DNA of 45,449 bases. Source: an uncultured Clostridia bacterium. Its GTDB lineage: Bacteria > Bacillota > Clostridia > Christensenellales > Aristaeellaceae. How positions within the stretch are numbered: position 1 is the stretch's first letter; each line of letters opens with the position of its first letter. The stretch is from the NCBI GenBank assembly GCA_934647235.1, contig CAKUFG010000023.1:1-45449 (forward strand), written 5' to 3'. A program made the position numbers and the translations under genes. The notes beneath the pieces are model-generated. The model did not search any database. It was not told where the DNA came from and saw nothing but the letters and a program-made list of their open reading frames with translations. Below, in pieces: positions 17,371 to 25,664 of the stretch.

Positions 17371-17399
17371 ATTCTAGCATAAAACACCCCATGTTTCAA
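17371..17399 (-). promoter_or_regulatory. Promoter of the NSS transporter gene
   Basis: On the minus strand TTGAAA (17394-17399) and TAGAAT (17371-17376) are 17 bp apart, with a TGC extended -10, about 36 bp before the ATG. Confidence 0.7.
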
Positions 17400-17466
17400 G
17401 AAATGCAAAACGGCAAATCAATGACCGGAAGCGCCAGCAAACGTGCTGTATTCGGCAATATTTACG

Positions 17467-17495
17467 TTGCTTTTTGCGTTCGGATATGATATGAT
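17467..17495 (+). promoter_or_regulatory. Promoter of the FGGY kinase gene, with a long leader
   Basis: TTGCTT (17467-17472) and TATGAT (17490-17495) are 17 bp apart. Transcription would start near 17502, leaving a 5' leader of about 185 nt before the start codon at 17689. The leader is AT-rich, contains the palindrome at 17532-17548 and shows no convincing small gene or known riboswitch to me. Confidence 0.55.
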
Positions 17496-17531
17496 AGTTT
17501 CTGCAAATAGCGGCTTTGTTCTTTATGTTTT

Positions 17532-17548
17532 CGTGAAATCATTTCACG
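17532..17548. promoter_or_regulatory. 17-bp perfect palindrome, probable operator in kinase leader
   Basis: CGTGAAATCATTTCACG has 8-bp arms around one central base. It lies about 30 bp after the likely transcription start, a good roadblock position. A second, looser inverted repeat TTTCA-5-TGAAA overlaps its right side (17551-17565). The TGAAAT half-site recurs three times upstream of the 25533 operon, which suggests the same regulator. Confidence 0.6.
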
Positions 17549-17688
17549 GATTTCATGCTTTGAAACAGCCGTATTTGGAATTTCTGTGTTATATTTCGTC
17601 CTTTGTGCTTTTCCTGTTTTCCGGCACGGTCGGGGCGCATTTGTCAGGCCGCATAATTATAAACAATTTTTGAGAAGGTGATTTTCCG

Positions 17689-19227
17689 ATGGACGCAATT
17701 CTCGGCGTTGAGCTGGGCTCCACGCGCATCAAGGCCGTGCTGACGGACGCCAGTCACACCGTCCTCGCGCAGGGCAGCCATACCTGGGAAAACGGTTATC
17801 AGGACGGCATATGGACTTATCCCCTCAACGCCGTATGGGCCGGGCTGCGCGCGGCGGTAACGCAGGCGCTGGACGCCCTACCGGGCGTGCAGGTACGCGC
17901 CATGGGCTTTTCAGGCATGATGCACGGCTACCTGGCCTTTGACGGCAAGGGCCGGCTGCTTGTTCCCTTCCGCACCTGGCGCAATACCTTTACCGCCCGC
18001 GCCAGCCAGGAGCTGACCGCGCTGTTTGGCTTTCCCATTCCGCAGCGGTGGAGCATCGCGCACCTGTATCACGCCATGCTGCAGAACGAGCCGCATGTGC
18101 GCAGCGTTCGCCGCCTGTCCACGCTGGCGGGCTATGTGCATGAAACGCTGACCGGCCGCCGCGCCGTTGGCGTGGGCGAGGCCAGCGGCATGTTTCCCAT
18201 TGATGCGCAGACGCTGGATTACGACCAGCGCATGCTGTCCCTTTTTGATGAAAGGGCGCAGGCCATGGGCATGCCCTGGCGTATCCGTGAGCTGCTGCCC
18301 GAGGCTCTGCCTGCCGGAGCCTGCGCAGGATACCTCACTCCGGATGGCGCGCACCTGCTGGACCCCGCGGGGCGTTTGCAGGCAGGTATCCCCCTGGCCC
18401 CGCCCGAGGGCGACGCAGGCACGGGAATGGCGGCTACCAACGCCATGCGCCCGCGCACAGGCAATGTGTCCGCAGGTACGTCCATCTTTTCCATGGTCGT
18501 GCTGGAGCGCCCGCTGTCGCGCGTCTATCCGCAATTGGACGTGGTGGCCACCCCGGACGGCAGCCCCGTCGCCATGGTGCACTGCAATAACTGCACCTCC
18601 GATATCAATGCCTGGGCGGGCGTGTTCGGCGAGTTCGCCGCGCTGGCCGGTCAGCCGCTTTTGACCGACGTGCTCTATACCCGCCTGTTTTCCCAGAGCC
18701 TGCAGGGAGAGCCGGACTGCGGCGGCGTGACGGTGATCAACTACCTGTCCGGCGAACATGTGACAGGCTTTGAGCGCGGCTGTCCGATGATTGTGCGCAG
18801 CGCTTCCGCGCGCCTGACGCTGCCCAATCTGATGCGCGCACAGCTGTACTCCGCCCTGGCTGCGCTGGCCATCGGCATGAAATCGCTGCGCGAGGAAAAC
18901 GTGGCCATCGACATGCTGACCGGCCACGGCGGCTTTTTCAAAACGCCGGGCGTTGGCCAGCAATACCTGGCCGATGCGGTTGACGCGCCCGTGCGCTGCA
19001 TGGCGACGGCAGGCGAGGGCGGCGCATACGGCATGGCCCTGCTGACGGCCTACATGCTGCAAAAGGGCGCGCATGAAACGCTGCCTGATTTTCTGGACAG
19101 CGTGTTTGCAAACGCCCGTAGCACAGCCCTCTCCCCCGTCCCTGTTGGCCGCGCGGGCTTTGAAGCCTACCTTGCGCGCTATCAGAAAGCCCTGGCTGCC
19201 GAGCGCGCGGCTGTCGAAAGCCTGTAA
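17689..19227 (+). CDS. FGGY-family carbohydrate kinase
   Basis: The 512-residue protein is a sugar kinase of the FGGY fold. The N-terminal phosphate loop reads ILGVELGSTRIKAVLTD; a second conserved segment, MGFSGMMHGYLAFD, supplies the catalytic region of domain I. GNVSAGTSIFSMVV marks the start of domain II, and DMLTGHGGFFKTPGVGQQYLADA is the C-terminal ATP-side motif. It is not a close match to AraB or to a canonical xylulokinase, so the sugar (a pentulose, deoxyhexulose or similar) is unknown. The ATG follows AAGGTGAT. The leader operator suggests control together with the 19641-25533 operon, whose aldolase and glycosidase may feed the same pathway. Confidence 0.85.
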   Translation: MDAILGVELGSTRIKAVLTDASHTVLAQGSHTWENGYQDGIWTYPLNAVWAGLRAAVTQALDALPGVQVRAMGFSGMMHGYLAFDGKGRLLVPFRTWRNTFTARASQELTALFGFPIPQRWSIAHLYHAMLQNEPHVRSVRRLSTLAGYVHETLTGRRAVGVGEASGMFPIDAQTLDYDQRMLSLFDERAQAMGMPWRIRELLPEALPAGACAGYLTPDGAHLLDPAGRLQAGIPLAPPEGDAGTGMAATNAMRPRTGNVSAGTSIFSMVVLERPLSRVYPQLDVVATPDGSPVAMVHCNNCTSDINAWAGVFGEFAALAGQPLLTDVLYTRLFSQSLQGEPDCGGVTVINYLSGEHVTGFERGCPMIVRSASARLTLPNLMRAQLYSALAALAIGMKSLREENVAIDMLTGHGGFFKTPGVGQQYLADAVDAPVRCMATAGEGGAYGMALLTAYMLQKGAHETLPDFLDSVFANARSTALSPVPVGRAGFEAYLARYQKALAAERAAVESL

Positions 19228-19241
19228 ACAGCATAAGCAAA

Positions 19242-19274
19242 GCCCGCTTCCCCGGAGCATCCAGGGAAGCGGGC
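19242..19274 (+). terminator. Rho-independent terminator of the FGGY kinase gene
   Basis: GCCCGCTTCCC and GGGAAGCGGGC form an 11-bp stem with an 11-nt loop, followed by GTTTTA, 14 bp after the kinase stop. Confidence 0.88.
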
Positions 19275-19315
19275 GTTTTACTGCCAGAAAAGCATTGCTA
19301 ATTCAGCCGAGAAGT

Positions 19316-19635
19316 AAAGAAGGGGCGCAGCTCCTTCTTTTTTACGCCCCGCGCTACTGCCATACGGCAAGCGCGGGTTTCGGGCGGCGATTTGCAAAAT
19401 CGCCTGCCCTCAGCCGCCTTTGGCGGCGCTATTCATCCGCAGCAGCGGCGCAGGCTTCGCCTTATTTTTGCAACATCAATCATCAATTAACATGGCGAAG
19501 CCACGAGAGCGGCGATGCCGCCGGTGCGAGGAGCAGCCGTCAGGCTGCCTCCTATGTCATTTTCTGCCCGTGAGCCTTTGGCTCACAAGAAAATGACGTT
19601 CCCGCTGAAAGCCCGCTTTAGCGGACTTTCAGCGG
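19316..19635 (-). repeat. Array of about ten consecutive hairpins (structured 3' element), copy 1
   Basis: About 320 bp without a gene is almost wholly made of inverted repeats. By plus coordinates these are 19316-19340 (AAAGAAGG/CCTTCTTT with a T-run), 19348-19377, 19382-19409, 19413-19427 (GCCGCC-TTT-GGCGGC), 19437-19448, 19453-19502 (GGCTTCGCC/GGCGAAGCC with an AT-rich 32-nt loop), 19509-19521, 19529-19553, 19556-19597 (GTCATTTTCT/AGAAAATGAC enclosing GTGAGCC/GGCTCAC) and 19602-19635 (CCGCTGAAAG/CTTTCAGCGG enclosing CCGCT/AGCGG). The stems share no common sequence, so this is not a tandem repeat. Positions 19535-19635 recur inverted at 45349-45449 with about three differences in 101 bp. 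Read on the minus strand, the array starts 5 nt after the stop of the binding-protein gene. It may be a mobile palindromic repeat, a structured RNA or a 3'-end element. Confidence 0.85.
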
Positions 19636-19640
19636 ATTAT

Positions 19641-21308
19641 TTAGTCGATTGTTTCCGGCAGGGCGCTGTAGCGATCATAGGCGCGCTGGCACAGCTCGAT
19701 ATAATCGCTCATACCGTAGGATTCCAGGGTGTCCAGGTACTTCTGCCAGTTTTCGTCATTCAGCTCCACATCGCCGTTGATGAACTTGGCGCGGCTGGAT
19801 GTGGCATAGTCGATCAGCTCCTGATAATAGGCCAGGTCGGTCTGCTCCTCCTCGGTGAAGGTGCTCTGCAGGTCGAACACCGGGCGGCTGTTCGCATAGA
19901 TGCCGGCTTCCGTCCACAGGGTGGTTTCCCAGTTGTTCTTGTCGTCGCTGCCGACCACGATATCATCCACCAGGGGATTGATGTAGGCGGGCAGGAACAT
20001 GGCCGTCTGGCTCATGCGATAGCGATAGTAGCTGGAATATTCGGACGGGAAGGTGCGGGTAGCGCCGTAGGCATGCTTGTTTTCAATGCGCTCATAGGTG
20101 TAACCGTAGCTATCCTCGCTCTCCTGCTGGCTGGGGCCCAGGCGCGCGGCCAGAGAAGCCTCGGTGGTCACCAGGTAGTTGGCAAACTTGATCAGGGCGA
20201 TGGCCTTTTCCTTGGAGCACTTATCGGTGATGGCCATGGTGGCCACGCCGCGCTGATAGTTGATGCTGGTCATGGGCCATACGGGCTGATCGTTTACGGG
20301 GCTGGTCAGGGCAGGCACAGCCTCATAGTCGCGGTAGTTCTGCAGCAGAGCGTTGAGGCTGGAATCGGTCACGCCCACGCTCTCGGCAGCCAGCTTGGCT
20401 TCCATCTCGGTGACGTCCTGGGTGAAATAGGCGTTGTCCAGCAGACCCTCGCTGTACAGGCGGCGCATGTATTCTACATAAGCGCGGTAGTTATCCTGCG
20501 CGGGCACGAACACATACTTGCCGTCGATCAGATCGTCCGTCATATCGGTATAGCCGAAGGCGTACAGCAGGTAATCGTTGTTGGGATTGCCCGCCTTGGT
20601 GGTGGCGCGCAGGGTGGTGGGGATTTCATCGTCAATGCCGTTGCCGTTGAGATCCTTGCCCTTGAAGGCCTTGAGCACCTGATAGAGCTCCTCAGTGTTG
20701 GTCGGCACATCCATGCCCACGGCTTCCAGCCACTTGCTGTTGATCTGGATGCAGTGCGGGTTGGAGCTTCTGGGGGCGTATGAGATCATAGGCAGCACAT
20801 AGATGGCGCCGTTTTCATGGGTGGTGCCCTTTACAACGTCCGGGAAGGCCTCGTACAGGGCCACGATGTTGGGGGCATATTCCTTGATGAGGGGCTTGAG
20901 ATCCAGCAGCTTTCCTTCATAGCCGTAGGTCAGCTCGTCCGCCTGGGTGATCTTGGCAAAGAACACCTCGGGATAATTGCCGGACATGAAGGCCAGGTTT
21001 TTGCGCTCTTCCCAAACGCTGTCCTCCACCAGGGTGAAGTCAAAGGTGATGCCGGTCAGCTCGGCCACATGCTTGGTCCACCAGATGTCGGAGAAGTCCT
21101 CGGCATGGTTGGCGTTGCGGGGGAACATGACGCTGATGGTCATGGGCTCGTCCACCAGGGGGAAGGTGATGTCCTTCTGCCAGAATACCGGGTAATCCAC
21201 GGACAGATCGATGCTCTGGCTGTACTGGGACAGCTCGCTCTGGGCCAGCGCGCCGCCTACGCTCAGCAGCAGCGCCATCGCCAGCAGGATGGATACGATT
21301 CGCTTCAT
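19641..21308 (-). CDS. LplA-type extracellular solute-binding protein (large family 1)
   Basis: The 555-residue protein is a large sugar-binding receptor of the LplA/YtcQ type, which always pairs with LplB and LplC permeases, as here. The signal peptide MKRIVSILLAMALLLSVGG ends at ALA|QSELSQ with no lipobox cysteine. DEPMTISVMFPRNANHAEDFSD, whose start DEPMTISVMFPR is typical of the group, opens the mature domain. FKGKDLNGNGIDDEIPTT contains the calcium-loop-like DLNGNGIDDEIP segment found in this subfamily. The ATG has AAAGGAG 10 nt upstream. It is the last gene of the operon and is followed 5 nt after its stop by the hairpin array. The ligand is probably an oligosaccharide. Confidence 0.92.
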   Translation of the reverse strand: MKRIVSILLAMALLLSVGGALAQSELSQYSQSIDLSVDYPVFWQKDITFPLVDEPMTISVMFPRNANHAEDFSDIWWTKHVAELTGITFDFTLVEDSVWEERKNLAFMSGNYPEVFFAKITQADELTYGYEGKLLDLKPLIKEYAPNIVALYEAFPDVVKGTTHENGAIYVLPMISYAPRSSNPHCIQINSKWLEAVGMDVPTNTEELYQVLKAFKGKDLNGNGIDDEIPTTLRATTKAGNPNNDYLLYAFGYTDMTDDLIDGKYVFVPAQDNYRAYVEYMRRLYSEGLLDNAYFTQDVTEMEAKLAAESVGVTDSSLNALLQNYRDYEAVPALTSPVNDQPVWPMTSINYQRGVATMAITDKCSKEKAIALIKFANYLVTTEASLAARLGPSQQESEDSYGYTYERIENKHAYGATRTFPSEYSSYYRYRMSQTAMFLPAYINPLVDDIVVGSDDKNNWETTLWTEAGIYANSRPVFDLQSTFTEEEQTDLAYYQELIDYATSSRAKFINGDVELNDENWQKYLDTLESYGMSDYIELCQRAYDRYSALPETID

Positions 21309-21354
21309 CTTGTTGTTTCTCCTTTCAATATACAGTGAATGCAGGGACTATCTT

Positions 21355-21410
21355 GCAATGCCCGGACGCGCCCGCCGCGGCGTTCTCCCTCCTTTCCCGC
21401 AGCGCATTGC
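21355..21410 (-). other. Stem-loop between lplC-like and binding-protein genes
   Basis: The 126-bp gap between the permease and receptor genes holds GCAATGC (21355-21361) and GCATTGC (21404-21410) around a GC-rich core with CGCCGCGGCG. Read on the minus strand it could shield or process the mRNA before the receptor gene. No promoter was convincing here. Confidence 0.35.
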
Positions 21411-21434
21411 GGCCCGGCATCGGCTTTCTTCTGC

Positions 21435-22355
21435 TCAGCCCTTGACCGAGCCCATCATAATCCCCTTCATAAAGAAGCGCTGCAGGAAGGGATACACGCA
21501 CAGCATGGGCAGGGCGGATACGACGATCAGGCCGTATTTCATGGATTCGCGCAGCTGGCGCAGGCGCACCATATCGGCCAGCTCGTCCGCATCCGAGCCC
21601 ATAAAGTCCGTCGTTTCGCCCATGATCAGGATGTTGCGCAGATGCACCTGCAGGGGGTACTTGCCGGGGTCGGACAGGTAAATCAGGGGCTTGAAGTAGC
21701 TGTTCCACTGCGCCACGGCGGCGTAGAGGGCGATAACGGCGATCACGGGCTTGGCCAGGGGCAGCATGATTTCAAAGAACAATCTGAAATCGCTGCAGCC
21801 GTCGATGAACGCCGCCTCGGACAGATCCTTGGGAATGGAGGTGTTGAAGTAGGTACGCACCACAATCAGATGCGACATGGATACCGCGCCGCCCAGGATC
21901 AGCGGCCACATGGTATCCAGCATGCCATAGCTTTGCACCGCCAGATAGGTAGGCACAAGGCCGGCATTAAAGAACATGGTAATGGCAAAATACGTGGTAA
22001 AGAAGCCGTGGCCGCGAATCTCCCGGCGGGAGAGCACATACGCGCCCGGAATGGTGGCCACCAGGCTGACAATCGTGCCGCACACGGTGTATACAATCGT
22101 ATTGGCATAGCCGCGCCACACGGGCTTGTATTCCAGGATGCGGCCGTAGCCCTCCAGCGTAAAGCCCACCGGCAGCAGCTTTACCTCGCCGCGCACCACG
22201 CTGAGCGGTTCGCTGACGGAAGCCGACAGCACAAAGATCAGGGGATATATCACGATCATCAGCGTCACGATCGTCAGCAGCAGCACCACGGTATCCACCG
22301 CCAGATCGTCCTTGCTGGCCAGACGGCCGCGCCCCGAAAGCATTTTGATTTTCAC
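21435..22355 (-). CDS. LplC-type carbohydrate ABC transporter permease
   Basis: The 306-residue membrane subunit has six predicted helices and the EAA loop LSEAAFIDGCSDFRLFFEIMLPL near residues 200-222 (core EAAFIDGCSD). The C-terminus ends KGIMMGSVKG, a strongly conserved tail of LplC-type permeases. It starts at a GTG that overlaps the stop of the LplB-type gene (GTGA), with AGGTGA 7 nt upstream, so the two are translationally coupled. No ATPase gene is near, as expected for systems that share MsmX. Confidence 0.92.
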   Translation of the reverse strand: MKIKMLSGRGRLASKDDLAVDTVVLLLTIVTLMIVIYPLIFVLSASVSEPLSVVRGEVKLLPVGFTLEGYGRILEYKPVWRGYANTIVYTVCGTIVSLVATIPGAYVLSRREIRGHGFFTTYFAITMFFNAGLVPTYLAVQSYGMLDTMWPLILGGAVSMSHLIVVRTYFNTSIPKDLSEAAFIDGCSDFRLFFEIMLPLAKPVIAVIALYAAVAQWNSYFKPLIYLSDPGKYPLQVHLRNILIMGETTDFMGSDADELADMVRLRQLRESMKYGLIVVSALPMLCVYPFLQRFFMKGIMMGSVKG

Positions 22356-23293
22356 AGCGCGCTCACCTGCCCTATCTTTTTGACCACCCAGTTCATGCTC
22401 AGCATCAGCACAACGTTTACGATGGAGTTGAGCATATCCACAGCCGTGGACAGGCTGTACTGGGCCTTTTTCAGGCCGATCTTATACACATAGGTGGATA
22501 CCAGCTCGCTGGCCTCCAGGTTGAGGGCGTTCTGCATCAGCAGCGCCTTTTCGTGGCCCACGCTCATCAGGCCGCCCATCTGCAGCACCAGCATGATCGT
22601 CACCGTAGGCAGGATGGAGGGCAGGTTGACGTGCCAGATGCGCTCCAGTCGCGTCGCGCCGTCGATCATCGCGGCCTCGTGCAGCTGCGGGTCCACGCCC
22701 GCCAGCGCCGCCAGGAAGATCACCGCGCCCCAGCCTGTCTGCTGCCACATGCCCGATATGACGTACACCCACTGGAAAGCGCCGGGGCTGGTCAGCCAGG
22801 TGCCCGCAGGCAGGCCCATGGCCTCAAACAGCTGGGTCAGAACGCCCGTGTTCTTGGCCAGCAGCAGGTTTACCATGCTGATCAGCACGGTAATGGAGAT
22901 GAAATAGGGCGCGTAGGTAACGGTCTGGACGAATTTCTTATACTTGGCCGAGGCGATTTCATTGATCACCAGCGCCAGAAAGATTTTAAGCGGGAAGGCG
23001 ATCAGCACGCCCCAGATGGACAGGCTGAGGGTATTGCGCACATACTTCCAAGTGTTGGGGGATTTGAGGAAGCGCGCAAAATACTTCAGCCCCACCCAGC
23101 TGCTGCCCCAGATGCCGCGCGAGGGCTTGAAATCGCGGAAGGCGATCTGCAGGCCGTAGATGGGCACATAATTAAAAAACAGCACAATCAGGAACGCAGG
23201 CAGTATCAGCACGTACAGCTGCCGGTCGCGCGTTACGTCATGCCAGAATCTCCGCATGGCGCTGCGCTTGGGTCTGGTATTGATTCCGGTCAT
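22352..23293 (-). CDS. LplB-type carbohydrate ABC transporter permease
   Basis: The 313-residue permease shows the LplB hallmarks VLILPAFLIVLFFNYVPIYG, whose core FNYVPIYGLQIAFRDF is typical, and the EAA loop LHEAAMIDGATRLERIWHVN. The ATG at 23293 is selected because it overlaps the stop of the aldolase gene (ATGA) and has GGGGAAGAG upstream; the longer open frame would run inside the aldolase gene. Together with the LplC-type subunit and the 555-residue receptor it makes one importer. Confidence 0.92.
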   Translation of the reverse strand: MTGINTRPKRSAMRRFWHDVTRDRQLYVLILPAFLIVLFFNYVPIYGLQIAFRDFKPSRGIWGSSWVGLKYFARFLKSPNTWKYVRNTLSLSIWGVLIAFPLKIFLALVINEIASAKYKKFVQTVTYAPYFISITVLISMVNLLLAKNTGVLTQLFEAMGLPAGTWLTSPGAFQWVYVISGMWQQTGWGAVIFLAALAGVDPQLHEAAMIDGATRLERIWHVNLPSILPTVTIMLVLQMGGLMSVGHEKALLMQNALNLEASELVSTYVYKIGLKKAQYSLSTAVDMLNSIVNVVLMLSMNWVVKKIGQVSAL

Positions 23294-24105
23294 TCGCTCT
23301 TCCCCCACTGCTTGCGCGGATGCTCCTCCGACACGCGCCGCATATCGCCCAGCAGCCTTTGCGCGCTGCTGATGATGCTCCACATATCGGTACTGGCCGA
23401 TATGAAATCCACGCCCTTTTCCATCCAGTGCGCCAGCTCCGCGGGCGAATCCGAGCCCGTGGACAGGCCGATGGGCTTGCCCGCCGCATGCGCCCTGGCA
23501 ATGGCCAGATCCACCAGACGGTTGGTCTCCTTGCCGTCAACAGCGTGGGTCAGTTCGCCCACCGAGCCGCTCAGATCCATCGGGCCGATCAGGAAGCCGT
23601 CCACATACGGGATTCTGGCCACTTCCTCCATCGCGTCCACCGCATCCTTGGTTTCCACCTGCAGGATGCGCACCAGCTGCTTGCTGCCCTGGTCGATATA
23701 ATCCTTCACGCTGTCCAGCCCATAGCGCACGGCGCGGCAGGGACCGAAGCCGCGCTTGCCCTCCGGCGGGTAAATGCAGGTGTCAATGGCGCGCTGAGCC
23801 TCCTCCACGCTGTTGACCATGGGCACCACGATGGCGTCCGGCCCGGCCTCCAGCACGCGCTTGATGTGCGGAATATCGTTCCAGGTTACACGCACCATGC
23901 AGGGGGTGCTCGCCGCCTTGGCGGCGATCAGATGGCGCTCCATATCGCTGAAGCTGGTGGCGATATGCTCCATATCCACCCACAGATAATCAAAGCCGAC
24001 GCCGCCCAGCATTTCGCATACGCGATAGTCGGTCAGGTTCACATGCGTGCCAAACAGGCGGCGGCCGCTTTCCAGGGCCTTTCTGAACTGGTTTTCCATC
24101 TTCAC
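23290..24105 (-). CDS. HpcH/HpaI-family class II aldolase
   Basis: The 271-residue enzyme belongs to the HpcH/HpaI aldolases, divalent-metal enzymes that split 2-keto-3-deoxy acids into pyruvate and an aldehyde. Visible family points are RLFGTHVNLTD, the active-site His in DMEHIATSFSD, Arg in MVRVTWND, the metal Glu in LQVETKDAVDAM and Asp in FLIGPMDLSGSVG. A GTG directly after the stop of the upstream gene with GGAAGGG 6 nt away is the likely start; an ATG two codons later is the alternative. Its place inside a sugar-uptake operon suggests it cleaves a 2-keto-3-deoxy sugar acid derived from the imported glycan. No matching dehydrogenase or dehydratase is in the window. Confidence 0.9.
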   Translation of the reverse strand: MKMENQFRKALESGRRLFGTHVNLTDYRVCEMLGGVGFDYLWVDMEHIATSFSDMERHLIAAKAASTPCMVRVTWNDIPHIKRVLEAGPDAIVVPMVNSVEEAQRAIDTCIYPPEGKRGFGPCRAVRYGLDSVKDYIDQGSKQLVRILQVETKDAVDAMEEVARIPYVDGFLIGPMDLSGSVGELTHAVDGKETNRLVDLAIARAHAAGKPIGLSTGSDSPAELAHWMEKGVDFISASTDMWSIISSAQRLLGDMRRVSEEHPRKQWGKSE

Positions 24106-25533
24106 TCATTTCCCTTCCGTACAAAACTGAAACGCATACAGATCCGCATCCCGCAGGATAAAACGCAGGCGCACCGGCTGCCCTGCAAGCGCCGCCAGAT
24201 CGCCGTCAAAGCGCACGGCGCGATCCGCCGAATCGCCAAACAGCTCGCCGCTGTCAAAGCCGGGCAGGGCATTGCCGGCTTCATCCTCGATTACCACGCG
24301 CAGGCTGCCCGCGGCGGAGGTGGCAAAGTTGATATGCAGCGCGTCGCCCGCAAAGCACAGCGGCTGGGTAACCACCTCTCCGCCCGCATAGGGCGCGCTG
24401 CGGCTGACAAAGCCGTCCAGCCGCAGGGTGTAGCGGAACAGCTGCACCGGGGTATCCGACCAGTCGTTGCCCGTGGCGTAGAAGGACAATTCGTCATCCT
24501 CGCCTTCCACGCCCGTATGCGTGGCAATCAGCCCGTAGGCGGCATAGCCGTCGCCGTACACCCAGCGCTTGGGGCTTTCCGGGCCAGGACGCAGGAAGGC
24601 TTCGTTCCAGCGGCGGAAGCTCCTGCCATCCCGTGAGGTCATAAACAGCCCGTCGGTCACAGCCAGCCCGTAGCGCGGATGGAACTGCATGCGCCACCTG
24701 CGGTGCTCCGCGCCGCAGAGCGCATCATAATTGGCCGTCCATTCCTTGCGCTCGGTATAGCGGGCGGGGAAGGCCACATACAGCTGCGGCGCGCGGAAAT
24801 AGGGCTGCACGCCGTTGGTGTACATGTGAAAATCGTAGGGAGAATCGGTATAGCTGATGCGCTCCGGCTCGGACCAGCTTCTGAAATCCGTCGATTCGAT
24901 CCTGCGGATATCGCGGATGCGCTCGCCGTTCGCGCCGTCATGAAAGTCGCGCATATAGCACACATAGCGGCCCAGGCGCTCATCCCAGAAGGCCGTATTG
25001 TGCGAGTCGAACACGCCGTTATCCGACAGCATCCAGCCCATGCGGAAGTGAACGCCATCCTCGCTGAGCATGCACCACAGCTGATGATGCGGCCGCGTCA
25101 GCACGGCCTTATAGCGCTCGTCCCTGGGGCATGCAGGGTTCTTATCCAGGAACACATGGAAGGCGTCCATCGTCTCGCTCAACACAATAACGTTGTTGCG
25201 CGTGCTGCCGTCAATTTCGCAGATGCCAAGCTCCGGCTTATTCCAGTGCACGCCGTCCGTGCTTTCGGCATAGCAAATGTGATGGAAGGGCGGATCGTGG
25301 CGGGTGTGCTCACGATTGTACATGGGCATGCACAGATAGTACATGCGGATGAAGCCCTGCTCCTGAATCAGGGTATAATACACCCAGCCGTCCGCCTCCC
25401 ACGGGGCGCTGTTGGTCATCACGCATTCGCGCCGCACAGGATGGTGCAGCACCTCCTCAGCGGTGGTGCGCGCCGTATCCAGCAGTGCGTTATCGATCAA
25501 TAATTCGCGGCTTCCGCCGATATTGTGCGCCAT
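24106..25533 (-). CDS. Five-bladed beta-propeller, glycoside-hydrolase (GH32/GH43-like) protein
   Basis: The 475-residue protein resembles uncharacterised proteins annotated as GH32/GH43-like hydrolases. It has no signal peptide. The N-terminus reads GGSRELLIDNALLDTA, a common opening for the group. Repeated blade segments such as CYAESTDGVHWNKPELG, CMLSEDGVHFRMG, RIESTDFRSWSEPERI and FMTSRDGRSFRRWNEAF follow the W/F-type blade pattern. A C-terminal beta-sandwich (about residues 375-475) completes it. The ATG at 25533 has AGGGAG 8 nt upstream. It is the first gene of the operon with the aldolase and Lpl transporter. Catalytic acids were not confidently placed, so hydrolase activity is an inference. 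Confidence 0.72.
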   Translation of the reverse strand: MAHNIGGSRELLIDNALLDTARTTAEEVLHHPVRRECVMTNSAPWEADGWVYYTLIQEQGFIRMYYLCMPMYNREHTRHDPPFHHICYAESTDGVHWNKPELGICEIDGSTRNNVIVLSETMDAFHVFLDKNPACPRDERYKAVLTRPHHQLWCMLSEDGVHFRMGWMLSDNGVFDSHNTAFWDERLGRYVCYMRDFHDGANGERIRDIRRIESTDFRSWSEPERISYTDSPYDFHMYTNGVQPYFRAPQLYVAFPARYTERKEWTANYDALCGAEHRRWRMQFHPRYGLAVTDGLFMTSRDGRSFRRWNEAFLRPGPESPKRWVYGDGYAAYGLIATHTGVEGEDDELSFYATGNDWSDTPVQLFRYTLRLDGFVSRSAPYAGGEVVTQPLCFAGDALHINFATSAAGSLRVVIEDEAGNALPGFDSGELFGDSADRAVRFDGDLAALAGQPVRLRFILRDADLYAFQFCTEGK

Positions 25534-25634
25534 GTTTTTCACTCCCTGCGAAAAAATATTTCATCTCGTTTTGTGTGCTATATGGGGCTGCATATCCTCC
25601 AGTGCTGCTGATCCGGTTGATTCAATGCCATATC

Positions 25635-25663
25635 ATTATCATCACATCGGCTAAAATAGTCAA
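25635..25663 (-). promoter_or_regulatory. Promoter of the propeller-aldolase-Lpl operon
   Basis: On the minus strand TTGACT (25658-25663) and GATAAT (25635-25640) are 17 bp apart, leaving a 5' leader of about 95 nt before the ATG at 25533. Three TGAAATT repeats abut the -35 box. Confidence 0.65.
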
Positions 25664-25664
25664 T

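Noticed and set aside
17443..17673. 76-codon open frame in the kinase leader
   Set aside because: No ribosome site, and it covers the promoter, palindrome and leader.
17502..17688. A known riboswitch in the kinase leader
   Set aside because: No conserved riboswitch core was recognised; only the palindrome is clear.
19275..19640. CRISPR or tandem repeat reading of the hairpin array
   Set aside because: The stems are all different and there is no repeated unit with spacers; no cas genes are near.
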